Source: a virus. Taken from it: a DNA stretch of 37,496 bases. A program made the position numbers and the translations under genes. Shown in pieces: positions 6,077 to 15,400 of the stretch. Within the stretch, counting starts at the first letter, position 1. Each line of letters begins with the position of its first letter. The stretch lies in the IMG/VR virus record IMGVR_UViG_3300027763_000120, positions 1 through 37,496 of that record. One strand, given 5' to 3'. The notes below the pieces were generated by a model that made no database searches, had not been told where the DNA came from, and saw only the letters and a list, made by a program, of their open reading frames with translations.

Positions 6077-6217
6077 CACCTAAGTTCTATCGGTAGAATA
6101 TAGTAGCCCAAGTCGCCCAAAGAGGCGGCGGCAGTTCCAGTAAAGAGTATTACTAATAACGAAGTGAGTGCAAACATGCACATCGCTTCAAACGTCTTTT
6201 ACGAGTGAAGAAAGCAA
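6073..6217 (+). promoter_or_regulatory. intergenic gap with candidate sigma70-type promoter
   Basis: This is the only gap longer than 60 bases in the rightward block. A perfect TTGACA at 6073-6078 (overlapping the HNH stop) is followed after 15 bases by TAGAAT at 6094-6099, a five-of-six match to the -10 consensus but with a short spacer. CGCC-CAAAGA-GGCG near 6114-6127 could form a small hairpin. The gap carries no convincing gene. A secondary promoter driving the helicase-SSB-primase genes is plausible. Confidence 0.4.
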
Positions 6218-7783
6218 ATGCAGATTATTGACAACAAAGCACTACATCTTCGGGTGCGTGACCCTAAGGTAATCACTGACGTAATCCCGTGCAGTAAGCA
6301 GGTGGGGCGGCATGATGTGCTGGTGAAGTGGGGGTTGGAGGAATCCCAAGTCCTCAAGAACCTTAAGATTAAGAACGTGCCCTCCCCTATCCTGCGGTCA
6401 TACAAGTGGACAGGGATACACAAGCCTTTCGCCCACCAGATAACAACCTCAGAGTTTCTTACGCTACACCGCAGGGCGTTCTGCTTTAACGCGCAGGGGA
6501 CAGGGAAGACCGCGAGTGTTATATGGGCTGCGGACTACCTGCTCAAGCAGAAGCGGATACGCCGTGTGCTGGTGATTTGCCCTGTGTCTATCATGGGGTC
6601 AGCATGGCGGGGGGACTTGTTCCGGTTCGCTATGCACCGGACGTTTCAGATAGCCCATAGCTCACGGTCTGAGAAGCGTAAGGAAGTCATAGCGGGGGAC
6701 GCTGAGTTTGTAATCATCAACTATGACGGGTTGGACATAGTATCCGACGAGATAATTAGTAGCGGGGACTTTGACCTTATCGTAGTGGATGAAGCAAACG
6801 CCTATAAGAACGTGCAGACACGACGCTGGAAAACGCTGGCTAAGATTATTACCCCAAGCACATGGGTATGGATGCTAACCGGCACTCCCGCATCGCAGGA
6901 ACCTAGTGACGCTTACGGGTTGGCTAAGATTGTTAACCCGTCTGGTGTGCCTAAGTTCCAAGGGGCGTTCCGTGACAAAGTAATGACGCAGCTTACACGT
7001 TTCAAGTGGGTGCCGAAGCCCGATGCAACCGAAACAGTTTTCAACGCGCTGCAACCGGCGATTAGGTTTTCAAAAGAAGAGTGCCTTGACTTGCCAGAGA
7101 TGATGTATGCAACCCGCATCGTGCCGCTAACCAAGCAGCAGTCGAAGTATTACGAGACGTTGAAGCAGCAGCAGTTGATAGTAGCGGCGGGGGAAGAGAT
7201 TAGCGCACCTACTGCGGCGGTTAACCTGAGTAAGTTGTTACAGATATCAGGTGGCGCAGTGTATTCCGATGACAAGTCGGTTGTGGAGTTTGATTGCAGC
7301 AACAGGCTGCAAGCATTGAAGGAAGTCATAGACGAGGCAAGCCACAAGGTGCTGGTGTTTGTGCCTTACACGCATAGTCTATTGATGGTGGCAGAGTGGT
7401 TACGCAAGCAGAAATACACAGTAGAAATTATCAACGGGGCGGTTACCCCGAACAAACGCACGGAGATATTCAACACGTTTCAGACTACACCTAACCCACG
7501 GGTATTAGTGATACAGCCACAGGCAGCATCGCATGGGGTAACCCTTCATGCAGCTAACGTAGTTGTTTACTGGTCACCCGTGATGAGTGTAGAGACATAC
7601 CTGCAAGCCAACGCACGGGTGCATAGGGCGGGGCAGGTTAACAAGGTAACGATTGTGCATCTACAGGGCAGCGGCGTAGAAAGCAAGATGTATAAAATGC
7701 TTCAGGGTAAGGTAGATACCCACCAGCGGCTGGTTGATCTTTATAAGGAAGAGTTGGGAGACACAGGAGAAGCAAATGAGTGA
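6218..7783 (+). CDS. SNF2-type (superfamily 2) DNA helicase
   Basis: A 521-residue phage SF2 helicase of the SNF2 branch. Walker A is NAQGTGKTAS (K97), motif II is DEAN at 191-194 where DEAH or DEAD is more usual, and motif III is LTGTPASQ at ~220-227. The second RecA lobe has motif V-like IQPQAASHGVTLHAA and motif VI ANARVHRAGQ. A conserved HQ near residue 73 lies before the Walker motif. Proteins of this architecture and length are standard in phage replication modules with PolA and VRR-NUC. It probably remodels or unwinds DNA at the fork or during recombination. The next gene starts 8 bases inside its 3' end. Confidence 0.93.
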   Translation: MQIIDNKALHLRVRDPKVITDVIPCSKQVGRHDVLVKWGLEESQVLKNLKIKNVPSPILRSYKWTGIHKPFAHQITTSEFLTLHRRAFCFNAQGTGKTASVIWAADYLLKQKRIRRVLVICPVSIMGSAWRGDLFRFAMHRTFQIAHSSRSEKRKEVIAGDAEFVIINYDGLDIVSDEIISSGDFDLIVVDEANAYKNVQTRRWKTLAKIITPSTWVWMLTGTPASQEPSDAYGLAKIVNPSGVPKFQGAFRDKVMTQLTRFKWVPKPDATETVFNALQPAIRFSKEECLDLPEMMYATRIVPLTKQQSKYYETLKQQQLIVAAGEEISAPTAAVNLSKLLQISGGAVYSDDKSVVEFDCSNRLQALKEVIDEASHKVLVFVPYTHSLLMVAEWLRKQKYTVEIINGAVTPNKRTEIFNTFQTTPNPRVLVIQPQAASHGVTLHAANVVVYWSPVMSVETYLQANARVHRAGQVNKVTIVHLQGSGVESKMYKMLQGKVDTHQRLVDLYKEELGDTGEANE

Positions 7784-8180
7784 CGATAAGCAAACACCCG
7801 TCAGGCTGGCTAAAGTCTTTAGGAAGATGGAGGCAGCACGGACTAAGTTGCAAAAAGAGTTTGACGACGCTGATGCAGTTATAGCAGGGCAGATGGATGT
7901 GGTTAAGAACCAACTCCTTGAACTCTGTAATGAGCTTGGGGTTAGTAGTTTGAAAACGGAGTATGGCACGATTACCCGCTCAACCAAGACGCGCTACTGG
8001 ACGGGGGATTGGAGTTCCATGCACAGCTTTCTTAAGGAGCATGATTCACTTGATTTACTTGAGCGGAGGATTCACCAGACAAACATGAAGACCTTTTTGA
8101 ATGACTACCCGGACTTGCACCCGCCCGGACTCAACGCGGATAGCCACTATAGTATTTCGATTACTAAAAACAAATCTTGA
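7776..8180 (+). CDS. conserved phage protein, replication-linked (134 aa)
   Basis: The chosen ATG 7776 (MSDDKQTP) follows GGAGAAGC and overlaps the helicase stop; the frame is open 42 bases further upstream but without a better site. Residues ~10-50 form a coiled coil (FRKMEAARTKLQKEFDDAD). A C-terminal domain of a pattern I know from many phage hypothetical proteins follows: a TYGTI-like strand, a W-x-x-M/F-x-x-FL helix, LLERRI, then DLHPPGLN and a final strand. Such proteins are usually found next to helicase and SSB genes. The coiled-coil start recalls Gam-like host-nuclease inhibitors, but I cannot assign that function. Confidence 0.75.
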   Translation: MSDDKQTPVRLAKVFRKMEAARTKLQKEFDDADAVIAGQMDVVKNQLLELCNELGVSSLKTEYGTITRSTKTRYWTGDWSSMHSFLKEHDSLDLLERRIHQTNMKTFLNDYPDLHPPGLNADSHYSISITKNKS

Positions 8181-8192
8181 TAGGAGAAGTAA

Positions 8193-9077
8193 ATGACTAC
8201 TGATGTAACCTTGTTTAAATCCGGCGTTCCTGCTTACCTCAAAGCACAGCCGCTTGACGATATCACCAAGTCCCTGCTCGGCGGGGGCGGCACGGGGGGC
8301 AAGCGCATCTCCATCCGTGGGGGTGTATTCCGTCTGGTGGTAGACGGTAAGGAGATTGCTACCAACGAAGAGCGGTCAATGAAGGTGGTGGTGGTCAACG
8401 TCGCCCCCAAAGTATCCCGCACCTACTACGCTGGGAAGTTTGACCCTAATGCAAAGGGTGCTGCGCCTAGCTGCTGGTCTGCGGATGGGGATCGTCCCGA
8501 CAAAAGCATTGCCTCCCCGCAGAGCAGCAGTTGCGCTACCTGTGAGCAGAACATCAAAGGCTCTGGGACTAACGATACTCGCGCCTGTAAGTTCTCACGG
8601 CGTATCGCAGTGGTGCTGGAGAACGATCTGGGTGGGGATATATTCCAGTTGTCGTTGCCAGCGCAATCCATCTTCGGTAAGGGTGAGGATGGCAAGCTCC
8701 CGCTTAACGCCTACGCTGCGTTCTTGGCAGGGTTCAATGTCAACATCACGGCGGTGGTAACGGAGATGCGTTTTGATACGAACAGCGCAACCCCGAAGCT
8801 GACGTTCAAAGCTACCCGTCCTCTGACTGAGGAAGAGTATGACGCTTGCCGTGAGCGCGGTGAAACCCCCGAAGCTAAGTCTGCGGTGTCCATGACGTTT
8901 ACGGCATCTACGGAAGTGGCTGCTATTGCTGCACCAAGACTCGCCACTATTGCGAAGGAGGTAGCGGAAGAGGAAACACCAGAGCCGAAGAAGCGCGAGT
9001 CCAAGAAGAGCAAGGACGAGCCGGTTCCCAAGAAGAACTTGGCAGAAGTGCTAGACGCGTGGGATGACGAGGAGTAA
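8193..9077 (+). CDS. probable ssDNA-binding protein with cysteine cluster and acidic tail
   Basis: A 294-residue protein with no classical OB-fold signature that I can name. Features that suggest an SSB: a beta-rich core, a four-cysteine set (C94, C114-x2-C117, C132) that could bind zinc as in T4 gp32, a low-complexity Lys/Glu linker (residues ~250-285) and a very acidic C terminus, DAWDDEE, like the interaction tails of SSBs and T7 gp2.5. Its place between the helicase and the HTH/primase genes matches DUF2815 SSBs in comparable modules. AGGAG lies 6-7 bases before the ATG. SSB function is inference from architecture and context. Confidence 0.7.
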   Translation: MTTDVTLFKSGVPAYLKAQPLDDITKSLLGGGGTGGKRISIRGGVFRLVVDGKEIATNEERSMKVVVVNVAPKVSRTYYAGKFDPNAKGAAPSCWSADGDRPDKSIASPQSSSCATCEQNIKGSGTNDTRACKFSRRIAVVLENDLGGDIFQLSLPAQSIFGKGEDGKLPLNAYAAFLAGFNVNITAVVTEMRFDTNSATPKLTFKATRPLTEEEYDACRERGETPEAKSAVSMTFTASTEVAAIAAPRLATIAKEVAEEETPEPKKRESKKSKDEPVPKKNLAEVLDAWDDEE

Positions 9078-9091
9078 CAAAAAGTAACGGG

Positions 9092-9114
9092 GGGTGCGGC
9101 TAAACACCGCACCC
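9092..9114 (+). terminator. strong RNA hairpin without a U tract (attenuator or weak terminator)
   Basis: GGGTGCGG at 9092-9099 pairs perfectly with CCGCACCC at 9107-9114 around a 7-base loop. It lies in the 54-base gap between the SSB-like gene and the HTH gene. It is followed by TATTCAGG rather than a run of T, so a complete intrinsic terminator is unlikely. It may reduce readthrough or protect the upstream mRNA 3' end, giving more SSB than primase. Confidence 0.5.
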
Positions 9115-9131
9115 TATTCAGGAGAGATACG

Positions 9132-9398
9132 ATGGCAAATAGTTATTCTAAAAAGATTCTAGAACGTATCCAGAATTCTGCATCAGAGAGTGCAGGAGTT
9201 GAACTTGGGAAGTTGTGCATCACCCATAATTATTCAGTGCGGGAAGTAGCGGAAGTATTTGAGGTGTCCCGCCCTACGGTATACAACTGGATAACGGGTA
9301 AGACCTCACCACCTAAATACTTACGGAGCAAGATTAAAGCACTCGTTGCGAAGCTTAAACTAAGACCCGTCCCCACTCTTACCCACGAAGATGAATAA
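9132..9398 (+). CDS. helix-turn-helix DNA-binding protein
   Basis: An 88-residue protein. Residues ~33-62 form a clear helix-turn-helix: NYSVREVAEVFEVSRPTVY followed by NWITGKTSPP. An amphipathic helix precedes it and a basic helix follows (LRSKIKALVAKLKL), with an acidic tail HEDE. AGGAGAG lies 6-7 bases before the ATG. Two bases separate its stop from the primase gene. It could be a transcription regulator of the replication genes or an origin-binding protein helping to load the primase-helicase; the sequence does not decide between them. Confidence 0.8.
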   Translation: MANSYSKKILERIQNSASESAGVELGKLCITHNYSVREVAEVFEVSRPTVYNWITGKTSPPKYLRSKIKALVAKLKLRPVPTLTHEDE

Positions 9399-9400
9399 CC

Positions 9401-12232
9401 ATGCTCACCAGACAGGAGTTTCTGAAGCTGGTATTGCCTCCAGAGGGAGTCTACTGCGTCTTCGCATTAGAGGGTAAGCGGGTTCATAGCCAGACGTTTC
9501 ATAACACACAACTAGAAATTGATATTGCAGTCGATCTTCTGGAGGAGAAGGGACTAAATTCGTTTGTCGCGGTAGGCAGCTTTGAGTCCGCACGGAATCG
9601 CACAGCAGAGAACGTAACCCATGTCCGGTCGTTCTTTCTGGACTTAGATTGTGACCCTACTGCTGACGATGCCAAGCACTACCCTAGTCAGAAGGAAGCG
9701 ATAGTCGGGCTGAAGCAGCTTGTGAAGGACTTGAAGTTGCCTCGCCCAATGCTGGTTAATTCCGGCAGGGGTATTCACGCCTATTGGCCTTTGACCGAGG
9801 CAGTGCCCCGTGCGGCGTGGAAGGCGGTAGCAGATAAGTTCAAGGCTGCGTGTCTTCTTAACGGTATGAGGATTGACCCTGCGGTTCCTGCTGATGCGGC
9901 GCGGGTGCTACGGGCGGTGGGTTCATCCAACTTCAAGGACAAGCTAAACCCCCTTAAGGTGGAGGTGCTTACCGTAGTGCCTCCTGTTGCGTTTGAAACC
10001 TTCAAGACCTTGTTCGGGGTTACGGATAGTAGCTTGCTGGAGCCATCAACTAGACGCCCTCTGGATGATGTAACCAAGTCTTTGCTGGCGAATAAACCCG
10101 CTAGCTTTAAGTTGATTCTCCAGAAGAGCGTAGCAGGTAACGGTTGCCAGCAGTTGCTGGATGCTGTGCTGCAACAAGACAAGACCAGTGAGCCGGTATG
10201 GAGGGCGGCACTATCAATAGCGCAGTTCTGCAAAGACCGTAATAAGGCTATTCATGCGATATCCAATAAGCACCCGGAGTATTCACCAGCGGATACCGAA
10301 GAGAAGGCGGCACGTATCCAAGGCCCGTATCGGTGTGAGACGTTTTGGAAGGATAACCCCAAGGGCTGCGAGGGGTGCAAGCATAAGGATAAGATAGCCT
10401 CCCCAATTGTTTTAGGGCGGGGGGAAGTAGCACAGGCTACGGCGGCAGACAATGTGGTGGTGGATAAGGCTACACCGGAAAAGGTATACGTCATACCGGA
10501 GTATCCGTTCCCGTTTGTGCGGGGTAAGAACGGCGGGATTTATGTTAAGAGTGAAGACGATGATGGCGCACCCTCAGATCAGTTGGTCTACGAGAATGAT
10601 TTCTATCTGGTCAACACCGTGGATGATCCGCTCTTTGGAATGTCCGCATTATTTCGGTTGCATCTACCACAAGATGGAGTGCGGGAGTTCCTTGTGCCAT
10701 TCAAGGACATGGTAGTTACAGAGAAATTTCGTGAGCATGTATCAACACGGGGCGCTTGCCCTAATAAAAAACAAATGGAGGCTTTAGTGGGTTACGCGAA
10801 TCTATCAGTTAAGAGTTACCAAAAAGCAAAACGCGCTGAGAAGTCCCGGCTGCAATTTGGTTGGGCGGATAACCATACGAACTTTATCGTTGGTGATCGG
10901 CAGGTATCAGCTACGGATGTCCGGTATAGCCCACCTTCGTCAATCACAGTGGGGCTAACTAATATGTTCCGCAAAGCGGGGTCACTGGATAAGTGGAAAG
11001 AGATTGCATCGTTCTATAACCGCCCCGGTATGGAGATGCATATGTTCGCGCTGTTTGCCGGGTTCAGTTCCCCGCTGGTGCCCTTCTCTAAGAAGAAGGG
11101 TGGGGTAATCAGCCTATACAGCGAGGAGGCTGGCACGGGTAAGACCACGATGCTGCACATGATTAACAGCATCTTCGGTCACCCAGAGGAATTGATGCTC
11201 ATCAAGTCCGATACCGTCAATGCGCGGATAAGCCGCATGGGGACTATGCAGAACATCACCATTACTGTTGACGAGATAACCAATGAGACCCCCGAGGCTA
11301 CCTCTGAGTTCCTATACAACTACCTACACGCACGGGGTAAGCACCGGTTGCAAGGCAGCGTAAACGTCGAGCGGCTAAACACTACGCACTGGGAAGCTAA
11401 CGCGGTAGTCACAGGCAACTCCCCCGTAGAGGACAAGCTGCACGTTAAGAAGCGCAACCCCGATGGAGAGTTGGCACGGTTCTTGGAGTTCCGGTTCACC
11501 GCTGGTAACACCAAGAGCAAGGCTGAGACAGATGCGGTATTCAACCAGATATGGGACAACTATGGATGGGCAGGAGAAATTTACATGCAGTATGTAATAC
11601 GTGAACTCCCCGCAGTCATACGCGCCATAGAGGATATGCAACTGTCGATTGACAAGAACGCGGGGCTTACCCAGAGAGAGCGGTATTGGTCAACGATTGC
11701 AACCACGACGCTTACCGGTGGGTTGATAGCGCGGTCTGCTGGGGTGCTGGACTTCACGGATGAGGACTTCGCACGTATATACAAGTGGGTTATTGAGATG
11801 TTGAAGAACAAGCGGGAGAATGTTCGTAACTCCCCTGCGGAACCCGGAATGATGTTGGGTGCGTTCTTCTCGGAACACTTTAATGATGTGCTGGTTATCC
11901 ATAGCGGAGCTTCCCGCAAGGCCGGGTCACTGCCCACTGCACCAATCCGTGAGCCACGGGGCAAGCTGTATATCCGGTATGAGCCAGACACTAAGATGAT
12001 CTACGTCAACCGGAAGAAGTTCAGGGAGTTCTGCACTCTGGGGCAGGTATCCTACGCAGGGGTGATTGAAGCTCTTACTAAGAGGGGTGGGTTCTTAGGG
12101 GATAGGAAGATGCGTATGGGTAAAGGCACACAGTTCTCTCAACCGGAAGCGGCGCTGGTATTCTCAAACGAGGGCGAGAAGTTTGTGGAAGAAGGAGAGA
12201 TGCTCAATGCAGACACACGGAATACCAATTGA
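9401..12232 (+). CDS. primase-helicase (AEP primase plus DUF927-like ATPase)
   Basis: A 943-residue fusion. The N-terminal archaeo-eukaryotic-type primase has D81-x-D83 (FFLDLDCD), S121-x4-H126 (NSGRGIHAYW) and D159/R168 (RIDPAVPADAARVLR). A cysteine group, C312, C323-x2-C326 and H328, may be a structural zinc site. The C-terminal helicase has Walker A EEAGTGKTTM (K581), Walker B ITVDEIT (D624-E625) and sensor-1-like VVTGNSP, and resembles DUF927 phage and plasmid replication ATPases. It is the likely primase and replicative helicase of the phage. Residues 220-229, between primase and cysteine region, repeat a decapeptide of the SSB-like protein almost exactly. Confidence 0.9.
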   Translation: MLTRQEFLKLVLPPEGVYCVFALEGKRVHSQTFHNTQLEIDIAVDLLEEKGLNSFVAVGSFESARNRTAENVTHVRSFFLDLDCDPTADDAKHYPSQKEAIVGLKQLVKDLKLPRPMLVNSGRGIHAYWPLTEAVPRAAWKAVADKFKAACLLNGMRIDPAVPADAARVLRAVGSSNFKDKLNPLKVEVLTVVPPVAFETFKTLFGVTDSSLLEPSTRRPLDDVTKSLLANKPASFKLILQKSVAGNGCQQLLDAVLQQDKTSEPVWRAALSIAQFCKDRNKAIHAISNKHPEYSPADTEEKAARIQGPYRCETFWKDNPKGCEGCKHKDKIASPIVLGRGEVAQATAADNVVVDKATPEKVYVIPEYPFPFVRGKNGGIYVKSEDDDGAPSDQLVYENDFYLVNTVDDPLFGMSALFRLHLPQDGVREFLVPFKDMVVTEKFREHVSTRGACPNKKQMEALVGYANLSVKSYQKAKRAEKSRLQFGWADNHTNFIVGDRQVSATDVRYSPPSSITVGLTNMFRKAGSLDKWKEIASFYNRPGMEMHMFALFAGFSSPLVPFSKKKGGVISLYSEEAGTGKTTMLHMINSIFGHPEELMLIKSDTVNARISRMGTMQNITITVDEITNETPEATSEFLYNYLHARGKHRLQGSVNVERLNTTHWEANAVVTGNSPVEDKLHVKKRNPDGELARFLEFRFTAGNTKSKAETDAVFNQIWDNYGWAGEIYMQYVIRELPAVIRAIEDMQLSIDKNAGLTQRERYWSTIATTTLTGGLIARSAGVLDFTDEDFARIYKWVIEMLKNKRENVRNSPAEPGMMLGAFFSEHFNDVLVIHSGASRKAGSLPTAPIREPRGKLYIRYEPDTKMIYVNRKKFREFCTLGQVSYAGVIEALTKRGGFLGDRKMRMGKGTQFSQPEAALVFSNEGEKFVEEGEMLNADTRNTN

Positions 12233-12404
12233 GGTAGTGTGGGGGGCGTTTAAGATTGGGACTTCTATCTTCATTCCGGGGATAGATCAGGACGATCTTA
12301 AACGGCAGTTGCGCTGGGAGATGACGCGGCTTAAGTTAAAGGTTGTAATCAAGGCCGTTATCGAAAACGACATTCTTGGGGTAAGGGTATGGCGGGTACC
12401 GTAA
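12207..12404 (+). CDS. conserved small phage protein, last gene of the rightward operon (65 aa)
   Basis: ATG 12207 has GAAGGAG at 12191-12197; the gene overlaps the primase end by 26 bases in another frame. The pattern GTSIFIPGID followed by a basic helix and an ending GVRVWRVP is one I know from short phage proteins encoded beside primases. No function is known. Its stop lies 36 bases before the terminator hairpin, so it closes the operon. Confidence 0.75.
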   Translation: MQTHGIPIEVVWGAFKIGTSIFIPGIDQDDLKRQLRWEMTRLKLKVVIKAVIENDILGVRVWRVP

Positions 12405-12440
12405 GGTATGGTATTATGCACCCGCTTCTTCCTCCCTTCA

Positions 12441-12468
12441 CCCCGGCGCAATGCCGGGGTTCTTTTAT
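12441..12468 (+). terminator. Rho-independent terminator at the convergence of the two operons
   Basis: CCCCGGC (12441-12447) pairs with GCCGGGG (12453-12459) around a GCAAT loop and is followed by TTCTTTTAT, a proper U tract for rightward transcription. Read leftward, the hairpin is followed by TGAAGGGAGG, so it should not end the late transcript as an intrinsic terminator. The stop codon of the giant leftward gene (12465-12467) sits inside the T tract. Confidence 0.85.
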
Positions 12469-15400
12469 CTGAATGCCTTCAAGATGCTCGGGTCAAAGGA
12501 TGGGGTAAGTTGAGCAAACTCCCGTTTATCCGGCAACCGCATGGACTTCAGGTATGCATTCTCCCTGTCGTCCAACTCTTTAAGCCGTTGCTTCATCTCC
12601 TCGCCAGTCTTGATGTTTGGGTCGTTAATGATAAGCGTTCTTACCCTACGAAACTTAGCCAGTCCCAATTCCGCTTGTGTCTGGAACTGCCGTAGGGCAT
12701 AGGCGCGTTTGTTGTCGCCTTCAGCAAGGTAAGCCAATCCCTCCTTACCGCGCCCTGTGTTAGCCATGTCGGTGTAGGTGCGGGCTACCTTGTCCACAAG
12801 CCCACGTAGCTCGTAGAAGTCCTCCAGTGCCGCCCTGTCCTTGCCGTCTGGGTAAGTGAAAGCGTTGAGTCCGGGGAACGACCGGATGTCCCAAGACGGG
12901 GTAACCTTACCCTGTGCGGAGTTAACCGCCGCATCAGCCATAGCCATAACAAACCCACCCATCTGCCCGCTCATCGCACGAACAATATAGTCGAGCTTAA
13001 GCGGGGATAGGTTCATTGCCTTACCTAACTGCTTGGCAATTTCTGAAGTGGAATCTGTGTATTGGTCTGCGGGATCAAGGTGTTCCTTGCTCTTACCGAC
13101 AATGGGGTTACCTGTGAAGTGGCTTTGGTTTAGGGTCAGTTCAATATACGTCTTAGGGAGAGGGCTACCAAGCACAGGGATAAAACTCGTAAAGCTCGCT
13201 ATGTTATTAAACCCTTCCCACAAGGCACGCCCCGCCTTGCTACCTGCGTCTTTGGATTCCAGCCCTTCAGCAAGGGTATACCGCGTTATCTGTTCGGGGA
13301 TTACCTTGAAGATGTATCCAAGCCCGTCACCCGGAACTGGTATTCCCATGCCTGTGCCGGGGATAATAAAGCTCCGATTGCGCTTGGTATCACCAAGTTT
13401 TTTATAGTCGTCCGTATCCCCAACGAGCATGGTGTAGAGCATCGTCAGCACAGCAATCTGTGTGCCGTGGTAGATGATAGAGCGTCTGGCAGCGGAGGCT
13501 TCTTTATCACTTAGGCGTTGCCCAAGCACCAACCCTTTATAGAGGTTGTTCAAACCAACCATCGTCACACCCATAAACGGCACAGTCTGCCGTAGGAACG
13601 TCGAAGTAGCCCAAACCCCTTGCGTATCGAAGTTGATAATCTCCCGCGCCTTGCGGATGGCAAGAGCCTCGTTCCCCGTCTCTTTCATGGTCAGTTCATA
13701 CAGGGCAGTCCGTGAGGCTGCGTCTGATGCGGCTTGTATGCGCTCAAGACCCGCCCAAAACCTCTTAGTTGCCCCACCCATACCGGGATCGTAGTTACCC
13801 AGCTTCTGCCGAACAGACCTACTAGCTTCTCCGGGCATGATGTCCCCACCACGACCCACGATACCAAATTGGGCAAGGCGTTTACCAGAGGCAGTGCCTC
13901 CACCAAACAACTCTTTCACAAAGTTACCCATGATGCGCGGTATCAACGCGTAGGGGTTTTTAAGGTCGCTCTCTATAAACGCTCTCATTGCGTCTTGCGG
14001 CAACTGGGATACGGAGAACACAGGGAACGCGGTAACCCCCAACCGTAGTAAGTTAGCCGGTGCCGCCAGAACTTGGGTGATTGCACTATGAGCAGACTCA
14101 TACCCACGGAAGGCAGGTATCGCCATTGGGTCATCAAAGGCGTAGTAGGTGGGCACCCCGTTCTCCATCACCTGCACCGAATTGGCTTGCGCCCTTCCAA
14201 CCTTCTTAGCAAATGGTCTACCAGCAATACCAAACTTGGTAGCGAAGTCCACCATGTAGGCAGCGGTATCGTTACCGATAGTCTTGCTAGTCATCCACCC
14301 ACTCAATTGCGCCATGTTATCTAACACATGGTTGATCTGGAAGTTTTCAATTTTTGCGCCCTCAAGGTCACGCATATTACTCAGGTTGACTAACCCTTTA
14401 GCGTAGTCCTTCGGTGCGGGTATTTTTATGTTGCCATCCTTGTCTTGGCTGATACGGAACCACGGCACATATCCTGCGTTACCCTTAAGGCCAGCAGCGG
14501 TGGTCGCATCAATGACACCCGCCGTCACCATCGCATCTACACCACGGTTGTTAAACTTCTCAAAGATATCCAGCGCAGTCTTTATCTCCGGCACCGTGTT
14601 GTATAGACGCATACCCTCATCTATCTGGGGGGTCACACCACGCGCTTGGGTAGCAGCATCTAGGGTAGGTTGTATGCCTTCAGGGGTTCGGGTTTGCCAC
14701 ACCATCTTTCCTGCTTTAATCAGTTCTTGTTCACGACGAGCGGTAGCAGCAAAGTCAAACAGGCGGTTAATATCTTCAAACTTGTTAACCCCATCGTATT
14801 TGCCCACAGCCTTTTCAAGCTCAAGGAGCATGTCCTGATAGCTTGCATCGGTCTTAACCGCTTGCCAGAACCCGTTCTTTTTCTCCAGCCCACCCAGTAA
14901 CAACTTGTTGAGCGCGATATGGGTTACCTTGGAACCCGCTTCAATCCGGTCTCTTAGGGCAGCTTCACCTGTGGCATCTGTGGCGGCGTTACCGTAGACC
15001 CGCGTAGTCTTGTCCATCCACCACTCAAGCTTGTTCGCCATATTCTGACGCACACCCGATGCTGTTTCCGCAGCACGGTCTAATAGACTTCTGGGTGCGG
15101 ATGGGCCTCTGAACAGGTAGTTAGCCGTGCCTTGGCTTGCAAGGATAGCGGGGTTGGCTACACTAAACCTTGGTTTCGGGGGAGAAGTAACTACTGGTTC
15201 AAATGCCCCCTCCTCAATAAAGTAATCATACTCATTTTTGCCAATATCCTCGTCATACTTTACTTTCCATTTTGGAGTGTCTGATTTACGATTTACAACC
15301 CGAAACTCTAACGTGCCCCGTTTACCCTCAGGGGTAGCAATACGCTGCCCAGATTTAAATTCGGATGGCTCTGTCTTTTGCAAATACGTTTGCAGAGCGT

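Noticed and set aside
6176-6208. Ten-codon frame MHIASNVFYE as a leader peptide
   Set aside because: Too short to judge, weak ribosome binding site and no attenuator structure following it.
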